This document shows, piece after piece, positions 21,138-29,527 of a stretch of 64,000 bases of DNA. Every line of letters begins with the position of its first letter. The stretch's first letter is position 1. The position numbers and the translations under genes are program-made. The notes under the pieces are model-generated. The model was not told the origin of the DNA and did no database searches. It was given only the letters and a program-made list of their open reading frames with translations. Where the stretch lies: contig NZ_AP024109.1 of assembly GCF_016591715.1 (NCBI RefSeq), forward strand, positions 6,570,001 to 6,634,000. The letters run 5' to 3'. The stretch is from Mesorhizobium sp. J8 (GTDB taxonomy: Bacteria > Pseudomonadota > Alphaproteobacteria > Rhizobiales > Rhizobiaceae).

Positions 21138-21198
21138 GGCAGTAGGGCAGTAAGGGAGTAGGGAAGGACGCTCCCTACTGCCCTACTGCCCTACTGCC
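21138..21198. terminator. Long hairpin after acnA, made of GGCAGTA-type repeats
   Basis: A 27-bp arm (21138-21164) pairs with 21172-21198 with only two mismatches around a 7-base loop. Both arms consist of degenerate AGGGCAGT/ACTGCCCT units. It sits between the convergent acnA and ceramidase-like genes and overlaps the last codons of the latter, so it probably stops transcription from both sides. Confidence 0.7.
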
Positions 21199-21865
21199 CT
21201 GCTGCCTTTGCTTTCCCAAACCTAGCCACCGCCGCGAGCAGCACTGCCAGCATCAGCGCGTTGAAGACGTGCCAGAGAAAATGCGTGCCGAGCGGGAAGC
21301 TGGCGCAGACCAGCGGATCGATCATGCGGCAGAAGATCGAGACGACGAAGATCGCCGATCCGGCCAGATTGTACCAGCCGGCCGGGTTGTCGTTGGCCGC
21401 CACCCATGCCCCGAAGAAGGCGAGCGCCAGGAAGGGCGGCAAATAGGCCGTGGTGCCGTTCGAGGCCTGGCGCAGCCAGTCGGGCACAGCATAGGTGATC
21501 AGGCCGGCCACGGCATAGAAGGCGACGAAGACGAGGATTGCCTTGCCCCAGCCCATACCGAGGAAACGCCGCAGGTTGAAAAGCGTGTAGGCCAGCGTGA
21601 AGCCGGCGATCGGCAGGATGTCGGCCCAGATCGTGCCTTTGCTGGCGAAGGTGTGGAAGAGCGTCGAGCCGATGCCGATCGCCACCACCCACCAGGCCAG
21701 CACCTCGGCGAAAGCGCCAGTCTTGTGGCGCCGCACCTGCCAGACGCCCCACAGTCCCGCGGCAATGAAAGCCACGTTGGTCAAAGCATTAGCCGGCTCC
21801 GCCCAAAGTCCTGGCCCCGTGCGTTCGCAATAGAGATCGACAGGGGTCAGGAAAGTTTGCCACAT
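21191..21865 (-). CDS. Ceramidase-family integral membrane protein
   Basis: A 224-residue protein with about seven hydrophobic segments. The early motif VDLYCERTGPGLWAEPANA, the histidine in GIGSTLFHTFASKGTIWADI and the C-terminal FPLGTHFLWHVFNA are the E/S/H/D/H pattern of the alkaline ceramidase/CREST superfamily of membrane hydrolases. The bacterial substrate is unknown. ATG 21865 gives MWQTFLTPVDLY; the frame stays open upstream without family-like sequence. Confidence 0.88.
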   Translation of the reverse strand: MWQTFLTPVDLYCERTGPGLWAEPANALTNVAFIAAGLWGVWQVRRHKTGAFAEVLAWWVVAIGIGSTLFHTFASKGTIWADILPIAGFTLAYTLFNLRRFLGMGWGKAILVFVAFYAVAGLITYAVPDWLRQASNGTTAYLPPFLALAFFGAWVAANDNPAGWYNLAGSAIFVVSIFCRMIDPLVCASFPLGTHFLWHVFNALMLAVLLAAVARFGKAKAAGQ

Positions 21866-22050
21866 GATGAGGATGCTGTCCCCGAATCGAACCGCGCCTT
21901 GAAATGCAACCGCCTCTCCTATTGCGGCCTTACCTGCGGCTGCAACGCCAAAAATTTCACCGCAACGTGACTTCCCGTTGACTGGCGCTTCTGCCACATA
22001 TTTTAGCAATCACAACAAGGCCGGCGTCACCGGCGGGAATTGGAAAAGTC

Positions 22051-22869
22051 ATGGCATTTCGAGGACGATTGCGGCTTGCGGCGGCGGCGCTGGCCCTTAC
22101 GGCGTTGTGCGGCGTGGCCCTCGCAGCCGAGCCTGAGAAGGCCGCGACCGGCAAGCTTCAAGCCGACAATCCCCAAATCGACAGGCCCCAAATCGACAGG
22201 CCCTTGGGCGTGGTCGAACTGTTCACCAGCCAGGGCTGCAGTTCCTGTCCTCCGGCCGACGAATTCTTCGCCGAGCTCGCCGGCAAGGACGACATCATCG
22301 CGCTCGCCTACCACGTCAATTACTGGGACTATCTCGGCTGGCAGGACACGCTGAGCACCAAGGAGAACACCGAGCGCCAATATGACTATATGCGCGCCTT
22401 CGGCAGCCGCTCGGTCTACACGCCGCAAGCCGTGATCAACGGCCGCAGCCATGTCAACGGCGCCAGCCGCAAGGACGTCGACGGCGCGCTCGCCCGCATG
22501 GACAGGACCGGCGAGGGCATGCGGGTCGCCATCAAGGTCAGCCGCACCAGCGACCGCGTCATGATCGACGCCGGCGATGCCGGCGGCGGCCCGACCGACG
22601 CCCATGTGGTGATCGTCTATTTCGACCCGCCGCAGATGGTGAAGATCGGCCAGGGCGAGAACAGCGGCCGCAGCCTGACCTACTGGAACGCCGTTTCCGA
22701 CATCCAGACCGCCGGCATGTGGCATGGCAAGGCGCAGCGCTACGAATTGCCGATGACCGAGATCGCCAAGAAGGGCGGCTGCGCCGTGCTGCTGCAGTCG
22801 GTCGGCAAGGACGGCATGCCCGGCCCGATCCTCGGCGCCGCCTTCATCCACAAGCCGGATCGGCTTTAG
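22051..22869 (+). CDS. DUF1223 secreted thioredoxin-like protein
   Basis: A 272-residue protein with a cleavable signal peptide ending near LAAEP (residues 1-27). The DUF1223 domain begins GVVELFTSQGCSSCPPADEF, a thioredoxin-like CxxC, followed by AYHVNYWDYLGWQDTLS and YTPQAVINGRSHVNG. The family is common in rhizobia, and its redox function is not settled. Just after the signal peptide, PQIDR is encoded twice by an exact 15-bp direct repeat. An IS element and repeats follow. Confidence 0.9.
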   Translation: MAFRGRLRLAAAALALTALCGVALAAEPEKAATGKLQADNPQIDRPQIDRPLGVVELFTSQGCSSCPPADEFFAELAGKDDIIALAYHVNYWDYLGWQDTLSTKENTERQYDYMRAFGSRSVYTPQAVINGRSHVNGASRKDVDGALARMDRTGEGMRVAIKVSRTSDRVMIDAGDAGGGPTDAHVVIVYFDPPQMVKIGQGENSGRSLTYWNAVSDIQTAGMWHGKAQRYELPMTEIAKKGGCAVLLQSVGKDGMPGPILGAAFIHKPDRL

Positions 22870-23138
22870 CCCCCCTTCTAGCAATTGGCTTCTCGTCCGC
22901 TAGCGCGGACCGCTTCTCACCGCAAGGAAGGGCAATCTCTGGGAGCTCGGATAGCCGGCATGCCTTGATCGGCGTGACTGATCGGCTGGCGGCTTGATTG
23001 CCACGTGGTTCCCCCAATCCGTCGCTGCTTCGCAGCGCCACCTTTCCCCCCTCCGGAGGGAAAGGAAGGGAGCCTTGCGGACGAGCGTGACGGCAAAAAA
23101 CCTGGCGCCTTTCCTCTCCCCCGTCGATCGGGGGAGAG
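22870..23138. repeat. Gene-free stretch ending in the REP half that carries IS copy 1
   Basis: No credible gene. 23020-23080 and 23110-23138 contain CTCCGGAGGG- and CTCTCCCCCGTCGATCGGGG-type palindrome halves. The last bases, GGGGGAGAG, form the target arm interrupted by the first IS110 copy. Confidence 0.7.
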
Positions 23139-23153
23139 CGACTATCTGGCGTG

Positions 23154-24092
23154 TCAAGTTGCATTTGCGAACTCGGTTCTCGCGTCGCGTGCTTTTGCGT
23201 TGAGGATGACGAGAAGTTTTCTGGCGAGTGCGATGCGGATGAGCATTTTGGGCTTTCCCGCCTGCTGCAACCGTTGAGCGAACGCTTTGAGATGCGGATC
23301 GAACTTGGCGACGATGGCCGCGACGACAAAGAGGATGCCACGCGGTCCGGCTCGTCCGCCGCGCACATGCCTGTTGCCGGCGCGCCTGCCGCTGTCGTTG
23401 GCGATAGGGGCGAGGCCCGCCAGCTTGGTGATGGCCTTGTTGGAGATGAGGCCGATCTCGGGCAGCTCGGCCATCAGGCGGGCAACAGTGCGGCCAGCCA
23501 CACCCTTGAGCGAACGAAAGGCCGACCCCAGCTTGGCCCACAGTGGATCGTCGTCGATCATCGAGGCGATCTCGCCTTCCAGACGCCGCTCTTCGCGCTT
23601 GAGGAAGGCCAGCATGGCCTCGATGCTGGCGCATACCTCGGCATCGCGTGCGGCGCTTTTGCGCTGTTTGTTGATGGTGGCATCGCCGACAACCTGGCAA
23701 AGCCGCCCAACCAGCGCAGCAAGGCGCTGCTGGGAATTACTGGGCGGTGGGGTCGGAGCCGTCTTCTTGACTGCGCCATAATGGGCAATGACAGCAGCGT
23801 CGATCCGGTCGGTCTTCTCCAAATAGCCCATCGCCTCGGCAAAGCGCCGCACGCTTCTGGCATTGACCAGGGCGCATGGCATGCCGTGCGCCCACAAAAG
23901 CATGAAGCCAAGCCGCTCATAGCCGCCCGATGCCTCCATCACCGCAACGGCCGCGCCGTGGCTGCGACAGAACAGCCAAAGAGCTGCGATCCCCGTTGCA
24001 TCGTTGGCGAAGCGCTCTATCGCCCCACTCGGCCAGACATGCGCGTCCAGCCAATCCTTGGAAACATCAACTCCACAAATGATCCTGTTCAC
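23154..24092 (-). CDS. IS110-family transposase, copy 1
   Basis: A 312-residue DEDD/serine recombinase. The N-terminal RuvC-like domain starts CGVDVSKDWLDAHVW and has VMEASGGYERLG and EKTDRIDAAVIAHYGAVKK. A coiled-coil-like middle (KREERRLEGEIASMID) leads to the Tnp domain with LKGVAGRTVARLMAELPEIG, LAGLAPIANDSGRRAG and NRHVRGGRAGPR. GTG 24092 is preceded by AAGGCAGG; upstream TTG codons lie inside the presumed bridge RNA. The stop TGA is part of a TTGACA that becomes a -35 box when the element circularises. Confidence 0.95.
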   Translation of the reverse strand: MNRIICGVDVSKDWLDAHVWPSGAIERFANDATGIAALWLFCRSHGAAVAVMEASGGYERLGFMLLWAHGMPCALVNARSVRRFAEAMGYLEKTDRIDAAVIAHYGAVKKTAPTPPPSNSQQRLAALVGRLCQVVGDATINKQRKSAARDAEVCASIEAMLAFLKREERRLEGEIASMIDDDPLWAKLGSAFRSLKGVAGRTVARLMAELPEIGLISNKAITKLAGLAPIANDSGRRAGNRHVRGGRAGPRGILFVVAAIVAKFDPHLKAFAQRLQQAGKPKMLIRIALARKLLVILNAKARDARTEFANAT

Positions 24093-24270
24093 GGTAACCT
24101 GCCTTGTACGTACGGTTGGAACCAAGCGACTGTTCGGTCGTGCGTGACGAAGGCGAAGATCCCAAGCTCTCCCGCGGCTGTAACCTCAGGTGGTACGGGC
24201 GACTTCGCCAAGCCAAGGTCCGGCTGGCCGGCCGGACCTTGGCTCAACCGCTTCAATCCCACGAAATCTC
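24093..24270 (-). ncRNA. Predicted bridge RNA of IS110 copy 1
   Basis: Read on the minus strand. A 14-bp perfect stem-loop (24231-24244 with 24211-24224) is followed by a 7-bp stem GGCGAAG/CTTCGCC (24203-24209 with 24152-24158). The second stem encloses CCACCT (24188-24193) and GGGAGAG (24167-24173), which match the left and right target halves. Next come AGTCGCTTG (24123-24131) and TACAAG (24103-24108), which match the two joined element ends. This order is that of IS621-type bridge RNAs. The ends are estimates. Confidence 0.78.
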
Positions 24271-24287
24271 TCTCGTGTAGATACAAG

Positions 24288-24824
24288 GTGGCTCGGCGAA
24301 GCCGAGACGGAGTGGGGGTCGACCAGCGCTATATTGGATTGGGCAATGCATGCGCCAAGCTGCAATGCACACTATCGCCAAAGACCAGCCCGCTTGGAAA
24401 TGTGTGCATGCCGTAGACGAGGGGAGAAGGAAAATAAAAAACCGGCGTCAGCTTGCTTCTGACGCCGGTCATTCAGGTTTTGGGATCGTCGCACCTGATT
24501 TTTCCAAGGAAAAACCGAGGTTGGTTCGATCCGACGCTGACCCGTGGGCGGGGGGCTTGGGGTTTACGAGCCGGTGCCGGACCGAACCGTCTCAGGCAAC
24601 GCGGGTAAACTCGTCGGACATTGGGGCATGAGCGCGGATTATTTGTGGCAAGAATGTGGCGGAGTATCACCAATTCCAACATGCGTTTTGCAAACGTGAC
24701 TGGACGTTTTGGAAACCGCGCGACCGCGCCCCGTGCCTGGCCGGCCCTTGTAAACCTGCCCTTGCAATTCCAGCATGAAAGCGCGAACCTTGGCTGGCGC
24801 ATGATTCAATCGAAGGATCGAGGC
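24288..24824. other. 537-bp gene-free region: REP half and possible structured RNA
   Basis: 24288-24322 is the other REP half of the IS target (GTGGCTCGGCGAAGCCGAGA). The rest has no convincing gene. On the minus strand from about 24630 to 24431 there are several hairpins: GAGACGGTTCGGTCCG pairs with CGGATCGAACCAACCTC, GGTTTTTCC with GGAAAAATC and TCAGGT with ACCTGA. A strong terminator then follows. A nine-codon ORF (MSDEFTRVA) precedes the first hairpin. This may be a small RNA or leader. Confidence 0.45.
24431..24469 (-). terminator. Rho-independent terminator, minus strand
   Basis: ACCGGCGTCAG (24441-24451) and CTGACGCCGGT (24459-24469) form an 11-bp perfect stem with a 7-base loop. On the minus strand it is followed by TTTTTATTTT. 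No protein-coding gene ends here on that strand, which supports a non-coding transcript upstream. Confidence 0.85.
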
Positions 24825-25211
24825 ATGACCGATCACAGCAGCGGGACGGAGGATGGGGAAGCATCCGGAATATTGATCCCGTTGCACGAGGCGCGCAATG
24901 CCCGCCTCGACCAGCCGGTGCGATTCGACCGGCGCGAGCTTGACCAGATCCTGAGGCTTTACGGACGCATGGTGGCGGCCAACGAATGGCGCGACTATGC
25001 AATAGACCATCTCGCTGATCGCGCTGTCTTTTCCGTCTTCCGACGGGCCAGCGAAGTGCCGCTGTTCCAGATCGTCAAGGACCCCAAGCTGGCGCGCCGA
25101 CAAGGCGCTTTCGCCGTGATCGCCGCCGGCGGCCGCATCCTGAAGCGCGGCCAGGAACTCGGCCGCGTGCTCGGCGTGTTCGATGCGAAGCTGAAGGTTG
25201 TCGAGGCGTGA
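24825..25211 (+). CDS. DUF2794 protein
   Basis: A 128-residue protein of the alphaproteobacterial DUF2794 family, recognised by FDRRELDQILRLYGRMVAAN, EWRDYAIDHL and ELGRVLGVFDAKLKVV. The compact alpha/beta domain starts near residue 30 after a polar tail. There is no known activity. Start ATG 24825 is preceded by GAAGGATCGAGG. Upstream in-frame codons fall in the structured intergenic region. Confidence 0.88.
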   Translation: MTDHSSGTEDGEASGILIPLHEARNARLDQPVRFDRRELDQILRLYGRMVAANEWRDYAIDHLADRAVFSVFRRASEVPLFQIVKDPKLARRQGAFAVIAAGGRILKRGQELGRVLGVFDAKLKVVEA

Positions 25212-25212
25212 A

Positions 25213-25325
25213 GAGGAACTGGAGAATTGAAGAACTGAGGAATTGAGGCAAAGAGGCGCTACGCGCCTGATAAAATGATCTTTCTTTTCTCCAGTTCTTC
25301 AATTCTTCATGTCTTCAATCCCTCT
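25213..25325. repeat. Imperfect hairpin of GAATTGAAG-type short repeats
   Basis: GAGGAACTGGAGAATTGAAG on the left faces CTTCAATTCTTCATGTCTTC and TTCTCCAGTTCTTC on the right, with runs of degenerate GAAGAAYTGA units. It separates two convergent genes and may act as a bidirectional terminator. It is built on the same principle as the acnA hairpin, but from a different unit. Confidence 0.6.
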
Positions 25326-25366
25326 TCAGCACCCCTGAGCCGCTCACGAAACCGCCGCTCCGGCAG

Positions 25367-25903
25367 CTACTCCGGATCCGGCGGCAGCGCTGCGCCGCCG
25401 TTCAGCGACAGTTGCATGAACACCGTGTCCAGCCAGCGCCCGTGCTTGTAGCCGGAGCCTTCCAGGCGCCCGGAATGGCGGAAGCCCAGCTTCTCGTGCA
25501 GCCGCACCGAGGCGCTGTCGGCATGGCCGTCGCCGATCACCGCGATGATCTGGCGGAAGCCCGCCGCGCGCGTCGTCTCGATCAAGGCACGCATCAGCGC
25601 GGAGCCCACGCCCTGCCCCTTGGCCTCGGGCGCGACATAAACCGAATCCTCGACGACGAATCGGTAGGCGGGGCGCGGCCGGAACGGTCCGGCATAGGCA
25701 TAGCCGAGCACGACGCCATCCTTTTCCGCCACCAGATAGGGAAAGCCGCCCGCCGCCAGGGCATCGAATCGGTTGCCCATTTCGGCTCGGCTGGGCGGCT
25801 CCAACTCGTAGCTCGCCGTGCCGTGCGCGACCGCATCGGCGTAGATTTCGGTGATCCGGTCGAGGTCGGCCGCTGTGGCGGGTCGGATCGCAATAGTGCT
25901 CAT
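25367..25903 (-). CDS. GNAT acetyltransferase, phosphinothricin/MnaT-like
   Basis: A 178-residue N-acetyltransferase. IRPATAADLDRITEIYADAV and the motif DSVYVAPEAKGQGVGSALM are characteristic of the PAT/MnaT subgroup that acetylates L-phosphinothricin, methionine sulfoximine or related amino acids. HEKLGFRHSGRLEGSGYKHG is the usual C-terminal part. ATG 25903 gives MSTIAIRPAT. It lies downstream of the BI-1 gene terminator on the same strand and so probably has its own promoter. Confidence 0.9.
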   Translation of the reverse strand: MSTIAIRPATAADLDRITEIYADAVAHGTASYELEPPSRAEMGNRFDALAAGGFPYLVAEKDGVVLGYAYAGPFRPRPAYRFVVEDSVYVAPEAKGQGVGSALMRALIETTRAAGFRQIIAVIGDGHADSASVRLHEKLGFRHSGRLEGSGYKHGRWLDTVFMQLSLNGGAALPPDPE

Positions 25904-25957
25904 AATTTGGGCAATTCTCTTTCCTGCCTCGATGACAGCAGAGCAATGCACAAAGAA

Positions 25958-25981
25958 AAGGGCGGCCGTTGGGCCGCCCTT
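25958..25981 (-). terminator. Terminator of the BI-1 family gene
   Basis: AAGGGCGGCC and GGCCGCCCTT form a 10-bp stem with a 4-base loop. On the minus strand it is followed by TTCTTTG, about 40 bp after the stop of the BI-1 gene at 26019. Confidence 0.8.
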
Positions 25982-26018
25982 CGCAAAGTCTGTGGTCCAG
26001 CGGAACCGGACAACGCCT

Positions 26019-26759
26019 TTAGCGGCGGTCGCCCATGAACTGCAGCAGGAACATGAACAGGTTGATGAAGTCGAGATAGAGCTGCAGCGCGCCCATGATC
26101 GCCTTGCGACCGGCGACGTCGGCGACGTCGCCCTCGAAATACATTTCCTTGATGCGCTGCGTGTCGTAGGCGGTGAGGCCCGCGAAGACCAGCACGCCGA
26201 TCGCCGAGATGGCGAAGGCGAGCGCCGACGACTGCAGGAAAATGTTGATCAGCATCGCGATCAGCAGGCCGATCACGCCCATGATCAGGAACGAGCCGAA
26301 CGCCGACAGGTCGCGCCGGGTCGTGTAGCCGTAGAGCGACAGACCGCCGAAGGCCGCGGCCGTGGCGAAGAAGGTCTGGGTGATGCTGGTGCCGGTGTAG
26401 ACGAGGAAGATCGTCGACAGCGACAGGCCGACAAGGCCGGCATAGACCCAGAACGTGGTCTGCGCTGCCGCCACGCTCATCGACTGGATGCGGAACGACA
26501 GGAACATCACGGCGGCGAGCGGCGCCAGGATGACGACCCAGCGGAACGCGCTTGCATAGATGAGCTGGCCGAATCCGGTCAGCTGGCCGTCGCCCGTGAC
26601 GGCGAGGTGGAAGGCGCCCCAGGCGGCAAGGCCGGTGATCAGCAGGCCAAGCCCCATGAGGTTGTAGACTTTGATCATATAGGCGCGGAGGCCCTGATCG
26701 ATATCGACGCGCGCGCCGGGGGCGGCGGACGTCTGGTAGTTGCGAATGGGATCAGCCAT
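26019..26759 (-). CDS. Bax inhibitor-1/YccA family membrane protein
   Basis: A 246-residue protein with seven hydrophobic segments and the BI-1 motif TAYDTQRIKEMYFEGD near the C-terminus. The family contains calcium-leak and stress-related membrane proteins (YetJ, YccA/YbhL). ATG 26759 follows GAGGATTTCC and gives MADPIRNYQT, as in other rhizobial members. It is a single gene with its own terminator. The 170-bp leader has no other gene. Confidence 0.93.
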   Translation of the reverse strand: MADPIRNYQTSAAPGARVDIDQGLRAYMIKVYNLMGLGLLITGLAAWGAFHLAVTGDGQLTGFGQLIYASAFRWVVILAPLAAVMFLSFRIQSMSVAAAQTTFWVYAGLVGLSLSTIFLVYTGTSITQTFFATAAAFGGLSLYGYTTRRDLSAFGSFLIMGVIGLLIAMLINIFLQSSALAFAISAIGVLVFAGLTAYDTQRIKEMYFEGDVADVAGRKAIMGALQLYLDFINLFMFLLQFMGDRR

Positions 26760-26986
26760 TGGAAATCCTCTGTTGCTTCTGCCCCGTCCGGTGACAGGTC
26801 TTTGGGGACCAGGCGCCGCTGGCGGGGCTCCAGCATGCCTGCGCAAAATATGAGCGTTCTCGACGTCAAGAACAAGACGGTAACGCGCGGTAACGCTTTG
26901 TGAGAAGGCAAACGCCCGGTTTTCGGGCCTCCCGGCCGCCATTCTTACAAAGATTTAACCGGGCAGCCTGCCGGAAGGCCCGCCGA

Positions 26987-29527
26987 TCAGAGGTTGCGCA
27001 GCACCGGCGCCGCCTTGTGGCCAAGCACCCGCCAGGTGCCGGCAAGGCCGATGCCGACCGTGACCGTCAACGAGACGAGAATGGTCGCCATGGCCACCTC
27101 AGGCATGAAATGCGACGGCAGCGTCATGATATGCGCGACCACGAACCAGGCGGCGATGCCGCCGGCAGCAAGCGCGAACAGCGCCGTCGCAAGGCCGATC
27201 AGCACATATTCCAACGAGAAAGCGATAATCAGCGTTCGTCGCGTCGCGCCGAGCGTCTTCAGCACCACCGCGTCATGGATGCGCGCCCGGTTGCCGGCGG
27301 CCAAGGCGCCGGAGAGCACCAGCACCGAGGCGATCAGCGCCACGCCGGCGGCGGCGCGGATCGCCGTGCCCAGTTGCGCCACCAGCCGGTTGACGATGTC
27401 GAGCGCGTCCTTGACGCGCACGGTCGTCACCGCCGGAAAGGCGCGGGTGACGGCGTTGAGCAGCCTTGCGTCGTCGGCCGTGGTGGCTTGCTTGTCGGTC
27501 AGCGTCGCCAGCCAGCCATGCGGCGCCCCGGCAAAGGCGTTGGGCGAGAACACCATGACGAAGTTGATGCCCATCGTCTCCCATTGCACCTGGCGGAAAT
27601 TGGCGATCTTCGCCGTCACGTTGCGTCCCAGCACGTTGACGGTGACGCTGTCGCCGAGCTTCAGCCCGAGCGCCTTGCCCTCCTCGGCCGAGAACGAGAC
27701 CAGCGGCTCGCCGGAATAATCCTGCGGCCACCATGTGCCTTCGGTCAGCGTCGCGTTTTCCGGTTGCCTGGCGTCATAGGTCAGGCCGCGGTCGCCGCGC
27801 AGCACCCAGGCGCCGTCGGCCGGAATCTTCACCTTGTCGACGTCGACGCCGTTGAGCGCCATGATGCGGCCGCGCAGCATCGGCACCTTGACCAGCGTTC
27901 CCCGCGGCGACTCCTTGCCGACAAGGTTGGCGAAGGCGTCGACGTCGCTGCTCTGGATATCGACGAAGAAGAAATTCGGCGCCCGTTCCGGCAGGCTGCC
28001 GGAGATTTGTCGCCGGAGATTCCCATCGATGAGCGCCAGCGTCACCAGCAGCGTCAGTCCGAGGCCGAGCGAGAGCACAACCGAGGGCGTCAGCGCGCCG
28101 GGCCGATGGATGTTGCCGAGCGCCAGCCGCAGCGAAACGGAACGTGTGCGCGGGCTCGTTCTTGCGGCCCATTGCACCAGCACGGCCACCAGCCGCAGCA
28201 CCAGGAAGGCAAAGGCCGTGGCGCCGACGAAGATCGAGGCGATGCGGTAGTCGTTGGCCGAGAGGATCGCCAGCGCCGCCAGCGCGGCGACGATCGCCAG
28301 CGCCGCGCCCGCATAGGGCAGGCGCGGCAGACCGCGGCTCTCGAAACCCATCTCACGGAACAGCGCGGTCGCCGGCACGTCGCGGGCGCGGCCGAGCGGC
28401 AGGAGCGCGAAGGCCAGCGTCACCAGCAGGCCGAAGAGCGCGGCCATGGCGAGCGCGCTCGCGTAGAAGCCGCCTTGCGCCGGCACCGGAATGACCGATT
28501 GCAGAAGCGCGCTCGCCACGAAGGGCATGGCGGCGCCGAGGATCAGCCCGAGCACGATGCCGAGGCCGGCGATCAAAAGGATCTGGACCAGATAGACAGT
28601 GAAGACGAAGCCGCCCGAGGCGCCCAGGCTCTTGAAGGTGGCGATGACGCCGCGCTTGCCGTCGAGATAGGCGCGCACGGCGTTCGCCACGCCGACGCCG
28701 CCGACCACCAGCGCCGTCAGCCCGACCAGGGTGAGGAACTGCGAGAAGCGCCCGATATTGGCGGAGAGCGCGGGCGCGGCGTTGCTGCGCGTGCGGATCG
28801 ACCAGCCGGCCTGCGGGAAATCTTTCGCGGCTTGTGCCTGGATATCCTTGATCCGCGCCTCCGACGTGCCATCCGGCAGCCTCACCTTATAGGCGTTCTC
28901 GACCAGGCTGCCCGGTTGCACCAGGCCGGATGCGGCGAGGCCCTGGCTGGAGATCATCAGCCGCGGCGCGAAGCCGAAACCGTCGGACACCGCGTCCGGC
29001 TCGCTGACCAGCCCCGCCCGCAGCTCGAAAGTGGCGCTGCCGAGCTTCAGCCGGTCGCCGATGTGAAGATTGAGCCGGTCGAACAAAAGGTCGGGCGCGG
29101 CGGCGCCGAACACGCCGGACCTTTCGCCGAACAACTGGTCCTTCGGCAGCGCCGGGTCGGTTTCCAGCGCGCCGTAGAGCGGATACGCGTCGTCGACGGC
29201 CTTGGCTTCGACCAGCGCCTGGTCGGAGCCGTCCTCCAGCCGCGCCATCGAGCGCATGCCGGAGGTCTGCGACACCGCCCCGAGACTGCGGATGAAGCCG
29301 AGTTCGGCATCGGAAGCGCTGCGCTGGTTGACCTGGAAGCGCAAATCGCCGCCAAGCAGCGTCTGGCCCTGATCGGCGACGCCGGCCGAAATCGCCTGCG
29401 CCACCGAATTGACGCCGCCGATGGCCGCCACGCCCAGCGCGATACAGGCCAGGAAGATCATGAAGCCCGACAGGCCGCCGCGCATTTCGCGCAGCGAGAA
29501 GCGGACGGCGAGCTTCAATGTCCGCAT
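26987..29527 (-). CDS. FtsX-like ABC permease (YbbP type)
   Basis: An 846-residue permease with ten transmembrane segments: one at the N-terminus, then a periplasmic MacB-like domain, three spans near residues 250-390 and further groups in the middle and at the C-terminus. The FtsX signature regions are SQFLTLVGLTALVVGGVGVANAV and IRAAAGVALIASVLVLSGALA. Together with the ATPase it forms a YbbA-YbbP-like complex, thought to act on lipids or lipoproteins at the envelope. Its ATG overlaps the ATPase stop by one base. Confidence 0.93.
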   Translation of the reverse strand: MRTLKLAVRFSLREMRGGLSGFMIFLACIALGVAAIGGVNSVAQAISAGVADQGQTLLGGDLRFQVNQRSASDAELGFIRSLGAVSQTSGMRSMARLEDGSDQALVEAKAVDDAYPLYGALETDPALPKDQLFGERSGVFGAAAPDLLFDRLNLHIGDRLKLGSATFELRAGLVSEPDAVSDGFGFAPRLMISSQGLAASGLVQPGSLVENAYKVRLPDGTSEARIKDIQAQAAKDFPQAGWSIRTRSNAAPALSANIGRFSQFLTLVGLTALVVGGVGVANAVRAYLDGKRGVIATFKSLGASGGFVFTVYLVQILLIAGLGIVLGLILGAAMPFVASALLQSVIPVPAQGGFYASALAMAALFGLLVTLAFALLPLGRARDVPATALFREMGFESRGLPRLPYAGAALAIVAALAALAILSANDYRIASIFVGATAFAFLVLRLVAVLVQWAARTSPRTRSVSLRLALGNIHRPGALTPSVVLSLGLGLTLLVTLALIDGNLRRQISGSLPERAPNFFFVDIQSSDVDAFANLVGKESPRGTLVKVPMLRGRIMALNGVDVDKVKIPADGAWVLRGDRGLTYDARQPENATLTEGTWWPQDYSGEPLVSFSAEEGKALGLKLGDSVTVNVLGRNVTAKIANFRQVQWETMGINFVMVFSPNAFAGAPHGWLATLTDKQATTADDARLLNAVTRAFPAVTTVRVKDALDIVNRLVAQLGTAIRAAAGVALIASVLVLSGALAAGNRARIHDAVVLKTLGATRRTLIIAFSLEYVLIGLATALFALAAGGIAAWFVVAHIMTLPSHFMPEVAMATILVSLTVTVGIGLAGTWRVLGHKAAPVLRNL

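Larger units (their letters stand above)
23139..24287 (-). mobile_element. IS110-family element, copy 1
   Basis: A 1149-bp element with one transposase gene, no terminal inverted repeats, a long non-coding left end (24093-24287) and a short right end (23139-23153). The flanking REP palindrome reads GGGGGAGAG on one side and GTGGCTCGGCG on the other. An AG (CT on the transposase strand) is present at both junctions (23137-23138 and 24286-24287) and is taken as the core dinucleotide. Copies 2 and 3 have the same borders and orientation. Confidence 0.93.

Noticed and set aside
23139..24287. Target-site duplication longer than 2 bp around the IS copies
   Set aside because: Only AG is shared by the two junctions in all three copies. 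Apparent longer matches come from the palindromic target.
24431..24650. 6S RNA, tmRNA or RNase P RNA in the structured region
   Set aside because: Long hairpins suggested 6S RNA, but I could not match its conserved bubble. There is no alphaproteobacterial tag sequence for tmRNA and no GAGGAAAGTCCGGGC for RNase P.
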